64,000 nt of DNA from an uncultured Lacticaseibacillus sp. (GTDB taxonomy: Bacteria; Bacillota; Bacilli; Lactobacillales; Lactobacillaceae), in NCBI GenBank assembly GCA_934370925.1, contig CAKRNG010000007.1, positions 1-64,000 on the forward strand. The letters are read 5' to 3'. The position numbers and the translations under genes were made by a program. A model generated the notes under the pieces. It did no database searches, was not told the DNA's origin, and was given only the letters and a program-made list of their open reading frames with translations. Position 1 is the first letter of the stretch; the number at the start of each line of letters is the position of its first letter. Of this stretch, positions 1 to 8,541 are shown piece after piece.

Positions 1-9
1 TCGGCCCAT
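1..9 (-). CDS. 5' end of a leftward gene, cut by the window edge
   Basis: Only the first three codons (ATG GGC CGA) lie in the window. The start is supported by a strong ribosome binding site on the minus strand, AGGAAGGAG, seven bases upstream of the ATG. Nothing can be said about the product. Confidence 0.5.
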
Positions 10-29
10 AAAAAAACTCCTTCCTCGGC

Positions 30-56
30 AGACAAGCTTTAATTATTTGCTTGTCT
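30..56. promoter_or_regulatory. Inverted repeat upstream of the leftward edge gene
   Basis: AGACAAGC and GCTTGTCT form a perfect 8-bp dyad with an 11-base AT-rich spacer, ending about 20 bases before the start codon of the leftward gene. It could be an operator or a leader hairpin. No protein can be assigned. The rest of 57-411 shows no convincing ORF. Confidence 0.35.
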
Positions 57-411
57 ACCTCAGTAGGAGTATACCCATTCCGATTTGGGAGTGGTTTCTG
101 GCGTTTTTTGCGTCTTTAGTGGCTTATTCGAGCCCAGATATCCTGACCTTTTATGAGTGCACCGTAAGAATATAAAGTGCTGATTCCCATTTGGTGGATG
201 AACTTCCGTTAGATTTAGTAATCGTTTTCATTGAATTTTGGGAAGAAGACGGGGGTGTGTCAAAAATGTTTTTTGTGGCAAATTCATTTTTTGCCGGTCA
301 AATTGTCATTTTTAAGATTGCCGTTATACGGGCGATTGACCGGCACGTGATTGCCCAATAAAGGCGAGTGTGTCTGAATGCCGAACAAAATCTGGATGCT
401 GTTATAAGTAT

Positions 412-441
412 TTGCACTTTACTTTAATCTCGTTCTAATGT
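412..441 (+). promoter_or_regulatory. Candidate sigma-A promoter for oppBCDF
   Basis: TTGCAC (412-417) and TAATGT (436-441) are separated by 18 bases. The predicted transcript has a leader of about 140 nt. Confidence 0.4.
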
Positions 442-487
442 ACATTTTTAATTAACAATTACGAAAGTTTCATGGCCTTTTGGGACG

Positions 488-562
488 CCCATTCGGATGG
501 GACCAAATAAACCGTCAACAAGGGAAACCCACGTTAAGCGGCTTAAAAATCGTCTTAACGTG
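488..562 (+). promoter_or_regulatory. Structured leader of the opp operon
   Basis: Two hairpins lie in the leader. One is CCCAT-tcgg-ATGGG (488-501). The other is a 9-bp dyad, CACGTTAAG (530-538) and CTTAACGTG (554-562), ending 12 bases before the oppB ribosome binding site. The second has no T-run, so it is more likely a stability or translation element than a terminator. Confidence 0.35.
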
Positions 563-586
563 TCCATGTAAGTGAGGAGAAGTTCA

Positions 587-1513
587 ATGGTTAAGTACAT
601 AATCAAACGTGTCTTTTACCTGTTACTGACGCTATTCATCATCGCATCCGCGACATTCTTCCTGATGAAGTTAATGCCAGGGACGCCGTTCAATAACCCA
701 AAGATTCCAGCCGAACAATTGGCGGCCCTGAAGAAAGCAAACGGGTTGGATAAACCGGTTTACGTTCAGTACCTCAAGTATCTTGCTGGGGTCATTCATG
801 GGGACTTCGGGACGAGTTACCAGTTTACGGGTCAGAGTGTTTCCCACTTGATTGCATCACGTGTCGGACCTTCTCTCCAAATTGGGGCGCAGGCAATGAT
901 TCTCGGAACGTTACTCGGGATTCTGCTGGGGGCAATCGCCGCTATCCGTGCGAACACCTGGGTTGATTCTGTTGCGACCATTTTTGCAATCCTGGGTCGG
1001 TCCATTCCGAACTTTGTCTTCGCGGCACTGCTCCAGTTCTGGCTTGCATACAAATCCCATATGTTTCCAATTGCACTTTGGGATGGCTTCACCTCTAGTG
1101 TGCTGCCAACTTTAGCGCTGTCCATGGCGCCGCTTGCTCAAACAGCACGGTTCATGCGGACGGAAATGGTCGACGTGCTCAACTCCGACTACATCGAACT
1201 TGCCCGGTCGAAGGGTGAATCCGAATGGCAAGTGGTTGCGAAGCACGCACTGCGGAACTCCATGATTCCAATCGTTACAATTATTGGACCCATGGCCGTC
1301 GATTTGATGGTTGGGTCACTGGTTGTTGAGAACATCTTTGCCATTCCTGGGATTGGGGAACAGTTTGTCCGGTCAATCCTGACGAACGACTACCCAACCA
1401 TCATGGGTCTGACGATGCTTTACTCCGTCATGCTGGTGGTTGTTCTATTGGTTGTCGATATTCTCTACGGCTTCATTGATCCACGAATTCGTCTTGCAGG
1501 GGGGTCGAAATAA
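587..1513 (+). CDS. oppB: Oligopeptide ABC transporter permease OppB
   Basis: Inner-membrane permease of the peptide importer; with OppC it forms the channel through which OppA-delivered peptides pass. The 308-residue protein has an N-terminal membrane helix (about residues 8-28), a conserved periplasmic-type loop, and about five further helices. The EAA loop that contacts the ATPases is visible at about 201-230 (DYIELARSKG, then HALRNS). I chose ATG 587 because GAGGAGA lies 7 bases upstream; an in-frame GTG at 572 overlaps that ribosome binding site. First gene of oppBCDF; its stop overlaps the oppC start. Substrate preference among peptides cannot be read from the sequence. Confidence 0.93.
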   Translation: MVKYIIKRVFYLLLTLFIIASATFFLMKLMPGTPFNNPKIPAEQLAALKKANGLDKPVYVQYLKYLAGVIHGDFGTSYQFTGQSVSHLIASRVGPSLQIGAQAMILGTLLGILLGAIAAIRANTWVDSVATIFAILGRSIPNFVFAALLQFWLAYKSHMFPIALWDGFTSSVLPTLALSMAPLAQTARFMRTEMVDVLNSDYIELARSKGESEWQVVAKHALRNSMIPIVTIIGPMAVDLMVGSLVVENIFAIPGIGEQFVRSILTNDYPTIMGLTMLYSVMLVVVLLVVDILYGFIDPRIRLAGGSK

Positions 1514-2529
1514 TGGCTGATTACAAGATTAGTGCCGACAGTTTCAAGTTGGCGAACATTGAAAAAGAAGCACAGGAACACATCAGTACACCTAGCTTGA
1601 CGTTCACGCAGGATGCTTTCCGGCGTCTGCGCAAGAACAAGGTCGCCATGCTTTCCCTGTGGATTCTGATTATTATTGCGTTTCTTTCCATCATCAGTAT
1701 TTGGATTTCACCACACAACCCAAACACGCAACACCTGAAGTGGAACAACTTGCCACCTAAGCTGGGAAACCTGAACATCCCCGGCTTTAACGGTCACGGC
1801 TTGTACCATGGTGCTGAAGCGGATGTGTACAAGATGAGCGGTGTTCCAGATGGCACGTGGTTTGCCCTCGGGACGGACACACTGGGGCGTGACTTGCTCA
1901 GCCGTATTCTCGTTGGGACACGTGTTTCCCTGTTCGTTGCACTGATGGCGACGTTCTTCGACCTCACCATCGGGATTGTGTACGGGATTGTTTCTGGCTG
2001 GAAGGGCGGCATCGTGGATAACGTGATGCAGCGGATTATCGAAATCATCAGTTCCGTGCCAAACCTGGTTGTGGTTATCCTGATGCTCCTGGTGTTCAAG
2101 CCAGGGATTACGAGCATCATCATCGCCATCGCCTTCACGGGGTGGATTACGATGGCGCGACTCATTCGTGCACAGACGTTGCAGTTGCGTGATCAAGAGT
2201 TCATCTTGGCCGCAAAGACGTTGGGTGAATCTTCCGTTAAGATTGCGTGGAAGCACCTGATTCCAAACCTGTCATCAACCATCATCATCCAGACCATGTT
2301 CACCATTCCAGCGGCTATTTTCTTCGAAGCCTTCCTGTCCTACATCGGGATTGGGATTCCTGCACCAACCGCTAGTCTGGGGACGTTGCTGTCAGATGGG
2401 CAGAAGAACTTCCGGTTCCTCCCATACCAGATGGTGTACCCAGCCATTGTGATTTCAATCCTGATGCTCGCGTTTAACCTGCTGGCTGACGGTCTGCGTG
2501 ATGCATTCGACCCACGCTCTGCACGTTAG
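1513..2529 (+). CDS. oppC: Oligopeptide ABC transporter permease OppC
   Basis: Second membrane subunit of the importer, 338 residues. An N-terminal cytoplasmic extension of about 45 residues precedes the first helix. The OppC signature LGTDTLGRDLLSR is at about 119-131, and the EAA loop (ILAAKTLGES) starts near 231. The start ATG overlaps the oppB stop, so the two are translationally coupled. Its stop is followed directly by AGGAGGTG, the ribosome binding site of oppD. Length and topology are normal for the family. Confidence 0.93.
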   Translation: MADYKISADSFKLANIEKEAQEHISTPSLTFTQDAFRRLRKNKVAMLSLWILIIIAFLSIISIWISPHNPNTQHLKWNNLPPKLGNLNIPGFNGHGLYHGAEADVYKMSGVPDGTWFALGTDTLGRDLLSRILVGTRVSLFVALMATFFDLTIGIVYGIVSGWKGGIVDNVMQRIIEIISSVPNLVVVILMLLVFKPGITSIIIAIAFTGWITMARLIRAQTLQLRDQEFILAAKTLGESSVKIAWKHLIPNLSSTIIIQTMFTIPAAIFFEAFLSYIGIGIPAPTASLGTLLSDGQKNFRFLPYQMVYPAIVISILMLAFNLLADGLRDAFDPRSAR

Positions 2530-2540
2530 GAGGTGTCATT

Positions 2541-3596
2541 GTGAGTAAAATTCTCGAAGTAAATAACCTGGAAATTGATTTCCACACGTTCGCGGGGGAA
2601 GTCCACGCGATTCGGAACGTCACGTTCGACCTCGAAAAGGGGGAGACGCTTGCCATTGTTGGGGAATCCGGCTCTGGGAAGTCCGTGACGCTGCGGACCA
2701 TCATGGGACTGCTCGCGAAGAACGGGAAGGTCACGAACGGTGAAGTCCTCTTCAACGGTGAAGACATCCTGAAGAAGTCCAAGAAGCAGTTGAACGAAAT
2801 GCGTGGGAACGATATTTCCATGATTTTCCAAGACCCAATGACCTCTCTTGACCCAACCATGCCGATTGGGAAGCAAGTTGCTGAAGTGTTGCGGATTCAC
2901 AGCAAGGTGTCGCAGAAGTCCGCGATGGATGAAGCGGCACGTGTGCTGGATCTGGTTGGGATTAAGGACGCCAAGAACCGGCTCAAGGATTACCCACACC
3001 AGTTCTCAGGTGGGCAGCGTCAGCGGATCGTCATCGCGATTGCCATCATCAACAATCCCCAGATTCTGATTGCGGATGAACCGACAACCGCGCTGGATGT
3101 GACCATTCAGGCGCAGATTATCAACCTGCTCAAGGAACTGCAGACGAAGATTGATACCAGTATCATTTTCATCACGCATGACCTCGGGGTGGTTGCCGGG
3201 ATTGCCGACCGCGTGGCAGTGATGTATGCAGGGAAGATTATCGAATACGGAACGGTTGACGAAATCTTCTATAACGCCCAGCACCCATACACGTGGGGCC
3301 TGCTCGAATCCATGCCAACGCTTGAAACCAAGTCAAGCCGGTTGCACGCGATTCCTGGGACACCGCCAAGCCTGTTGAACCCACCAGTTGGGGACGCATT
3401 TGCGGCACGTAACCAGTACGCCCTGCAGATTGATACCGAACAGCAGCCCCCATTCTTCGAAGTTTCGAAGACGCACAAGGCTGCGACCTGGTTGCTGCAT
3501 CCAGATGCACCAAAAGTTGAGTTGCCACCTGAAATTGCGCGTCGCCGTGAAGTGTGGCAGCGCATGAACCCGACAACAACGAAGGAGGCTAACTAA
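2541..3596 (+). CDS. oppD: Oligopeptide ABC transporter ATPase OppD
   Basis: One of two cytoplasmic ATPases powering peptide import. Walker A GESGSGKS is at 41-48, the Q-loop at MIFQDP (about 94-99), the ABC signature SGGQRQR at 156-162 and Walker B ILIADE at 175-180. The C-terminal oligopeptide/dipeptide transporter region follows (about 235 onward, with HPYTWGLL). Translation starts at GTG, with AGGAGGTG at 2529 giving ideal spacing. It sits between oppC and oppF, with a one-base overlap to the latter. Complete at 351 residues. Confidence 0.93.
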   Translation: MSKILEVNNLEIDFHTFAGEVHAIRNVTFDLEKGETLAIVGESGSGKSVTLRTIMGLLAKNGKVTNGEVLFNGEDILKKSKKQLNEMRGNDISMIFQDPMTSLDPTMPIGKQVAEVLRIHSKVSQKSAMDEAARVLDLVGIKDAKNRLKDYPHQFSGGQRQRIVIAIAIINNPQILIADEPTTALDVTIQAQIINLLKELQTKIDTSIIFITHDLGVVAGIADRVAVMYAGKIIEYGTVDEIFYNAQHPYTWGLLESMPTLETKSSRLHAIPGTPPSLLNPPVGDAFAARNQYALQIDTEQQPPFFEVSKTHKAATWLLHPDAPKVELPPEIARRREVWQRMNPTTTKEAN

Positions 3597-4552
3597 TGGC
3601 AGACGAAAAGAAAGAAGTATTGGTCTCCGTTAAGGACCTCCAGCAGTTCTTCAACTTAGGGAAGAAGGACGAGGTGCGTGCCATTCAGGACATCACCTTC
3701 GACATCTACCGCGGGGAAACACTGGGGCTTGTTGGGGAATCTGGTTCTGGTAAGACCACAACCGGACGTGCCATCATTCGCCTGTACCAGCCAACGAGTG
3801 GTGAAATTATGTTCAACGGCCAGGATATCGCCAAGCTGAAGAACGGTTCCAAGCAGATGCAGGAATTCCGGCGTGAAACCCAGATGATTTTCCAAGATCC
3901 ATACGCATCCTTGAACCCCCGGATGAAGGTTAAGGATATCATCGCCGAGGGGATTGATATCCACCACTTGGCAAAAGATGCCCAGGACCGCGACCAGCAA
4001 GTTTCTGACCTGTTGGAACTGGTTGGTCTGAACCCCGACCACGCAACGCGTTACCCACATGAATTCTCAGGTGGTCAGCGTCAGCGTATCGGGATTGCCC
4101 GTGCATTGGCCGTTCAGCCACAGTTCATCATCGCTGACGAACCCATCTCCGCACTGGATGTGTCCATTCAGGCGCAGGTGGTCAACCTGCTCAAGGAAAT
4201 CCAGGAGAAGCAAAACCTGACGTACCTGTTCATTGCGCATGACTTGTCCATGGTGAAGTACATTTCCGACCGGATTGCTGTCATGCATTATGGCCGATTG
4301 GTGGAGCTTTCCACGGCGGATGAAGTGTATAACCACCCATTGCACCCATACACGAAGAGCCTACTCTCCGCCATCCCAATCCCTGATCCAGAAGTCGAAC
4401 GCAAGCGTCGCCCTGAACCATACGATGCCAGCATTGAAGACGATGGTCAGAAGCGGACAATGGTCGAAATCACACCAGGTCACTTTGTCTTTGCCGCTGA
4501 GAGTGAGATCGAAGGGTACAAGGCGACCGCAGCAAGTTACGAAAACGAATAG
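3596..4552 (+). CDS. oppF: Oligopeptide ABC transporter ATPase OppF
   Basis: Second ATPase of the importer, partner of OppD. Walker A GESGSGKT is at 47-54, the signature SGGQRQR at 158-164 and Walker B FIIADE at 177-182. The C-terminal segment has the family motif [19 protein letters not shown] 3596 overlaps the last base of oppD and is preceded by AAGGAGG. It is the last gene of the first opp transcript, closed by a strong GC-rich hairpin at 4564-4615. The binding protein gene oppA follows as a separate unit. Confidence 0.93.
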   Translation: MADEKKEVLVSVKDLQQFFNLGKKDEVRAIQDITFDIYRGETLGLVGESGSGKTTTGRAIIRLYQPTSGEIMFNGQDIAKLKNGSKQMQEFRRETQMIFQDPYASLNPRMKVKDIIAEGIDIHHLAKDAQDRDQQVSDLLELVGLNPDHATRYPHEFSGGQRQRIGIARALAVQPQFIIADEPISALDVSIQAQVVNLLKEIQEKQNLTYLFIAHDLSMVKYISDRIAVMHYGRLVELSTADEVYNHPLHPYTKSLLSAIPIPDPEVERKRRPEPYDASIEDDGQKRTMVEITPGHFVFAAESEIEGYKATAASYENE

Positions 4553-4563
4553 CGCCATTGATG

Positions 4564-4615
4564 AAGCGGCCCCGACAGAAATCGTGAGATGAAATTTCTG
4601 CCGGGGCCGCTTTAT
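4564..4615 (+). terminator. Hairpin terminator after oppF
   Basis: AGCGGCCCCGACAGAAAT pairs with ATTTCTGCCGGGGCCGCT, followed by a short T-rich tail. The arm resembles the inner arm of the family A repeats (…CCGG…GAAAT…ATTTCTg…CGG), so it may derive from that family. Confidence 0.75.
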
Positions 4616-4677
4616 GTTAGCTAAATGAGCCAATGTTCATGATTCTTAGTTAAATTCACAATTTGTTCACGGTTTGT

Positions 4678-4687
4678 GACACGTGTC
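4678..4687. promoter_or_regulatory. Palindrome upstream of oppA
   Basis: GACACGTGTC is a perfect 10-bp palindrome 116 bases upstream of the oppA start, in an AT-rich region that should contain the promoter. Possible operator; the binding protein is unknown. Confidence 0.3.
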
Positions 4688-4803
4688 GCAAAAATAAGTC
4701 ACATTTACTGAAAAATATGACGAAAATTAGTGTACATTAAGCTAAATGTGATGTATTCTAAGAAACGTAGAAGAAACAGGAAAGATTTTTCGGAGGGATA
4801 CAT

Positions 4804-6453
4804 ATGAAGAAGAAACCACTATGGCTTGGCGCATCGCTGACCACGTTGGTTTTGTTGCTCGCCGCTTGTGGCGGTAGCAGCAGTGCCAGCTCTAAGTCCA
4901 GTAGCGACCAGACCATCAAACGTATGGCAAAAGATGTTATTGCCACGATGGATGCAGCTCAGGCAACAGATGCCATTTCTGGGCAGGTTCTGCAGGATAC
5001 AGGCGCTGGCCTTCTCCGTTACGACGGCAAGAAGTTGAAAGCTGATTTAGCTACTTCCCGCGCAACTGTTTCCAAGGATCAGAAGACTTACACCTTCAAC
5101 ATTCGTAAGGGTGCGAAGTGGAGTGACGGTAAGGCCATCACTGCTGAAGACTTCGAATACTCATGGCAGCGTTTGGTTGACCCAGCAACGAAGTCTGAAT
5201 ATGCGTACATCACGACTGGGATTAAGAACGCTGAAGCCATTCAGGCTGGGAAGAAGGATGCTTCAACCCTTGGCGCTAAGGCAATTGGCAAGTACAAGTT
5301 CCAGGTAACGCTCGAAACCCCAATGCCTTACTTTGAATCCATGATTACACTTCAGGTGTTCAACCCTGTTGAAAAATCTGCGGTTGAAAAGTACGGGTCT
5401 AAGTACGGGACGACAGCTGCGACGACCACTTATAACGGACCTTACGTCTTGACCAAGTGGAACGGTTCTTCCAACACATGGACTGAAAAGAAGAACCCTA
5501 AGTACTGGGACGCCAAGAACGTGCACGTTTCCAAGATCACCACACAGGTTGTTAAGGAATCCACAACTGCACTGAACTTGTTCCAGGCTGGTAAGCTTGA
5601 TGACGCCGTAGTTTCTGGTGACACAGCTTCCCAGATGCAGAACGACGAATCCTACAACACGGTTAAGCAGGGACGGACAACTTACCTTGAAATGAACGCA
5701 CAGCGCGTGAAGGCTCTTGGTAACCAGAAGATTCGTCAGGCACTTTCACTTGCTGTTAACCGTAAAGAATTCATCAAGAAGGTCCTGGGGGATGGTTCTA
5801 ACGCCATCAGCACACCAGTTCCAGAAGGTCTGTTTACGAACGAAGATACGGGTAAGGACTTCGCAACCGAAGCTGGTAAGAAGTACGCTTCCAACTCTTC
5901 ATACAACGTGAAGAAGGCTGCTAAGCTCTACAAGGAAGGTCTTAAGGAACTCGGCATTGACTCTGTTTCCTTCACCCTGCTCTCCGATGACACGGATACA
6001 GCGAAGAAGACCCTCGAATACCTTCAGGGCGCATGGGAAAAGGCCCTTCCTGGCATCAAGGTTTCCACCAAGTCTGTTCCATTCAAGACACGTGTTCAGC
6101 TTTCTCTTGACCACCAAGCTGACGTTGTGGTTTCCTCATGGCAGGCTGACTTCCCAGATGCAATCAGCTTCCTTGACCTCTTCACGACTGGTAACTCATA
6201 CAACATGGGTAACTGGAGCAACTCCGAATACGACGCGCTCATCAAGAAGTCCAAGACAACTGATGCAACCAGCATTTCCAAGCGTTGGGAAGATCTGAAG
6301 AAGGCAACCGAAATCATTGCCGATCAGCAGTCCGTCATCGGTCTCTACCAGACGGGTGAAGCACACCTGACCAACACAAACATCAAGGACATGACGTACA
6401 GTCCTGGTAACATGATTAACTTTATTGGGACGACGAACAAGTCTTCCAAGTAA
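4804..6453 (+). CDS. oppA: Oligopeptide-binding lipoprotein OppA
   Basis: Solute-binding protein that captures extracellular peptides for OppBCDF. It has a lipoprotein signal peptide: basic start MKKK, a hydrophobic core, and the lipobox LAAC with Cys22 as the expected lipidation site. A Gly/Ser linker follows. The mature part has the family-5 binding-protein fold features, for example IRKGAKWSDG (about residues 100-109) and KIRQALSLAVNRKEF (about 304-318). It is 549 residues, normal for the family. The ribosome binding site GGAGG lies 9 bases upstream. It has its own terminator, and the intergenic gap from oppF suggests higher, separate expression, as is common for binding proteins. Confidence 0.93.
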   Translation: MKKKPLWLGASLTTLVLLLAACGGSSSASSKSSSDQTIKRMAKDVIATMDAAQATDAISGQVLQDTGAGLLRYDGKKLKADLATSRATVSKDQKTYTFNIRKGAKWSDGKAITAEDFEYSWQRLVDPATKSEYAYITTGIKNAEAIQAGKKDASTLGAKAIGKYKFQVTLETPMPYFESMITLQVFNPVEKSAVEKYGSKYGTTAATTTYNGPYVLTKWNGSSNTWTEKKNPKYWDAKNVHVSKITTQVVKESTTALNLFQAGKLDDAVVSGDTASQMQNDESYNTVKQGRTTYLEMNAQRVKALGNQKIRQALSLAVNRKEFIKKVLGDGSNAISTPVPEGLFTNEDTGKDFATEAGKKYASNSSYNVKKAAKLYKEGLKELGIDSVSFTLLSDDTDTAKKTLEYLQGAWEKALPGIKVSTKSVPFKTRVQLSLDHQADVVVSSWQADFPDAISFLDLFTTGNSYNMGNWSNSEYDALIKKSKTTDATSISKRWEDLKKATEIIADQQSVIGLYQTGEAHLTNTNIKDMTYSPGNMINFIGTTNKSSK

Positions 6454-6465
6454 GTTGTGAATACT

Positions 6466-6502
6466 AAAAACCCACCAATTCGAGTGATTGGTGGGTTTTT
6501 TT
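6466..6502 (+). terminator. Terminator after oppA
   Basis: AAAAACCCACCAAT pairs with ATTGGTGGGTTTTTTT around a 7-base loop. The A-run and T-run make it potentially bidirectional. Confidence 0.9.
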
Positions 6503-6515
6503 GTGCGACGAAATC

Positions 6516-6682
6516 GAGGCTGCGCCAGAAGACGGTTTGGCCCCGGTATACAAGGCAGGCCCGGTGGAAATCCCGAACTTAGGATTTCTGTCGGGCCTGC
6601 CTTGTATGTGAGGGGGCAGTCTTCTGGGGCACGTAGCTCGACTAGGATGTAATGTTCGTGTGCCTTGGACTTATGGCGCACC
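6516..6682 (+). repeat. Family A palindromic repeat, copy 1
   Basis: This is a full-length copy of a roughly 165-bp interspersed element. It begins GAGGCTGCGCCAGAAGAC and ends CTTGGACTTATGGCGCACC, so the termini are imperfect inverted repeats (GGxTGCGCCAgAAG against GGGTGCGCCATAAG). An internal long hairpin is centred on AAATCCcgaacttaGGATTT. It lies in the gap between oppA and the convergent marR. This copy carries a short insertion (GGGGCACGTAGCTCGACTA) that matches the end of module B. Confidence 0.85.
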
Positions 6683-6765
6683 AACGGCAATCGCAATATG
6701 GTGGTGATTGCTGTTACCTTTTGTGCACGTCAACTAAATGGCAATGCAAAAAATGTGAAGCCGAA

Positions 6766-7185
6766 TTATGACTCCTGAAGCGTCTTGTTTGCTTCATCTA
6801 GTAGACGTGTCAGTTTGTTTAACTTCTTCTTGCCCAGGACGTCTAGCAGGCGCGACATGTTGGCGTAATACTGTTCGCCCAGCTTTCCAGACGTGATGGC
6901 TGTCCCACTTCTCGTAATGGTTAGCGTGAAACTACGGCCATCCGTTTCACTCTCAACTTTTTCAAGGTAGCCCAAGTCGAGCAGAACGGCGATGTTCTTC
7001 GTGATAATGGGGCGGTTCACGTTCAGGTGCGTTGCGAGTTCACTGGGACGAAAGGGAGTTGATGTGCTCGCAATTGTGAACAGGATGTCCAGTTGCATCT
7101 CATTCAGCGGGGTGTTCACAACTGAGTGCAGGTGACGGCTGAATAAGTCAGCGCTGGACATTGCGCGAATGATTGATTTTTTCAT
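6766..7185 (-). CDS. MarR-family transcriptional regulator
   Basis: Predicted winged-helix repressor of 139 residues, a typical MarR length. The DNA-binding region is visible at about 40-100 (PFRPSELATHLNVNRPIITK, then LGYLEKVESETDGRSFTLTIT, the wing). I use ATG 7185, with GAGGTGG 5 bases upstream; a GTG three codons earlier overlaps that site. It is transcribed alone, convergent with oppA and divergent from the HD-domain gene. Its target cannot be inferred. An inverted repeat upstream (7294-7319) could be an autoregulatory site. Confidence 0.85.
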   Translation of the reverse strand: MKKSIIRAMSSADLFSRHLHSVVNTPLNEMQLDILFTIASTSTPFRPSELATHLNVNRPIITKNIAVLLDLGYLEKVESETDGRSFTLTITRSGTAITSGKLGEQYYANMSRLLDVLGKKKLNKLTRLLDEANKTLQES

Positions 7186-7293
7186 GAATTCCACCTCGTT
7201 TCAGGGCTCCCGCTTCGTGGACTGGACGAACCGGGAAAATCTGCCAAATATGACCGGCAATCTAAGTTGCGAGCCACTTGCTTATATTAAGTG

Positions 7294-7319
7294 TATCATT
7301 TTGAACCACCTGAATGATA
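7294..7319. promoter_or_regulatory. Candidate MarR operator
   Basis: TATCATT (7294-7300) and AATGATA (7313-7319) form a 7-bp dyad with a 12-base spacer, between the divergent marR and HD-domain genes. The length and symmetry suit a MarR dimer, but no direct evidence links them. Confidence 0.35.
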
Positions 7320-7410
7320 ACGTGTTCACAATAAAATTAACAAAGAATCTCGACGACACGAATGGGAACGGGTATGCTCATGACAGATAGGCGATGGGGA
7401 GGACGAATGA

Positions 7411-8061
7411 ATGACAATGACGCAACAATTGGCAACTATGTACGCATACGCTGCACGGGTGCTCGGACAGGATGCATCTGGACACGGTATGGATCACATT
7501 GACCGGGTATTGGCGAATGCCCGCCTAATCCTCGCACAGACACCAGAAGCAACGGCGGTGATTGTACTCACGGCGGCGACCTTGCATGATACGTATGACG
7601 AAAAAATTGTGGCGAATCAGACCGAGGCCCGGGCGCAGACGGCAGATGAAATGCGGGCTGCCGGCTACACATCAAATCAAGTGCGTGCGATTCTAACGAT
7701 TATTGATCAAATGTCGTTTAGCTACGGGTTAGAACATGAGGTGCATCTGTCGCTTGAGGGGAAGATTGTGCAGGATGCGGACCGGCTGGACGCAATTGGC
7801 GCCATCGGAATTGCGCGTGCGTTCGCGTATGGTGGCGCAAAGGGACGTCCCCTTGATGATGGCCGGGAAGCACGGCAAAACCTCACAAAGGCCGCATATC
7901 GGCGAAATAACGGGGGCACCATCCAACACTTCCACGAAAAGCTGTTGCAAGTCGCCGCAACGTTGAACACCCCAGCCGCCCAAGAAATCGGTCGCGCGCG
8001 GACAGCGTACATGCAGAACTTCTTGGCGGAGTTTGCAGCGGAGGTGGCGGGGGAGAAATAA
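7411..8061 (+). CDS. HD-domain phosphohydrolase
   Basis: 216-residue member of the HD metal-dependent phosphohydrolase superfamily (YedJ-like group). The metal-binding residues are visible: H in GHGMDHIDRV (about 24-33), the HD pair in TLHDTYD (about 56-62), and D in QDADRLDAIG (about 122-131). The substrate is unknown; the family acts on phosphate esters or nucleotides. GGGGAGG lies 8 bases before the ATG. An overlapping ATG at 7407 is out of frame. The gene is followed by a fragment of module B and by the tRNA gene. Confidence 0.85.
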   Translation: MTMTQQLATMYAYAARVLGQDASGHGMDHIDRVLANARLILAQTPEATAVIVLTAATLHDTYDEKIVANQTEARAQTADEMRAAGYTSNQVRAILTIIDQMSFSYGLEHEVHLSLEGKIVQDADRLDAIGAIGIARAFAYGGAKGRPLDDGREARQNLTKAAYRRNNGGTIQHFHEKLLQVAATLNTPAAQEIGRARTAYMQNFLAEFAAEVAGEK

Positions 8062-8095
8062 TACAGAGCAGAACATCCCGGGAGCTTTTGTGCAT
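8062..8095 (-). repeat. Module B fragment
   Basis: ACAGAGCAGAACATCCCGGG and the following AGCTTTT match the outer strand of the module B copy at 24579-24697. The rest of the module is absent, so this is a truncated remnant directly after the HD-domain gene. Confidence 0.6.
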
Positions 8096-8186
8096 TTTTC
8101 CACAATTTCCAGAAAAAGGGTTGCCAAGTAGGGTGGATTTATTGTATATTATTTGAGCGGTTGTGATTAGCAAACGCGAAGATAAT

Positions 8187-8259
8187 GCCGCCTTAGCTCA
8201 GTAGGTAGAGCGCATCCATGGTAAGGATGAGGTCGCTGGTTCGAATCCAGTAGGCGGCA
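8187..8259 (+). tRNA. tRNA-Thr (anticodon GGU)
   Basis: A complete 73-nt cloverleaf. The acceptor stem is GCCGCCT/AGGCGGC with A as discriminator. The D-arm includes GCTCAGTAGGTAGAGC, the anticodon stem is CATCC/GGATG with loop ATGGTAA (anticodon GGT), and the T-arm is GCTGGTTCGAATCCAGT. CCA is not encoded. It is a single gene, followed by its own terminator. The identity rests on the anticodon. Confidence 0.96.
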
Positions 8260-8273
8260 GCATATAAACAGTG

Positions 8274-8308
8274 AAACCCCCGTTAAGGAAACTTAGCGGG
8301 GGTTTTTT
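8274..8308 (+). terminator. Terminator after tRNA-Thr
   Basis: AAACCCCCG pairs with CGGGGGTTTTTT, separated by 15 bases. It ends the tRNA transcript. Confidence 0.88.
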
Positions 8309-8337
8309 GATGGTTATAAAATGTTAATGCACCTCAC

Positions 8338-8496
8338 GAGGCTGCGCCAGAAGACGGTTTGGCCCCGGTATACAAGGCAGGCCCGGTAGAAATCTCGAAC
8401 TTAGGATTTCTACCGGGCCTGCCTTGTATGTGAGGGGACAGTCTTCTGGCGCGCGACTGGATGTAATGTTCGTGTACCTTGGACTTATGGCGCACC
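8338..8496 (+). repeat. Family A palindromic repeat, copy 2
   Basis: A full-length copy with both terminal motifs. The central hairpin has AGAAATC/GATTTCT where copy 1 has GGAAATC/GATTTCT, so pairing is kept or improved. It lies between the tRNA terminator and the convergent CPBP gene. Confidence 0.85.
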
Positions 8497-8541
8497 CCCC
8501 TGCGTATCCAATAAGTAGCGCTCACAAATTATCCGTCGTTG

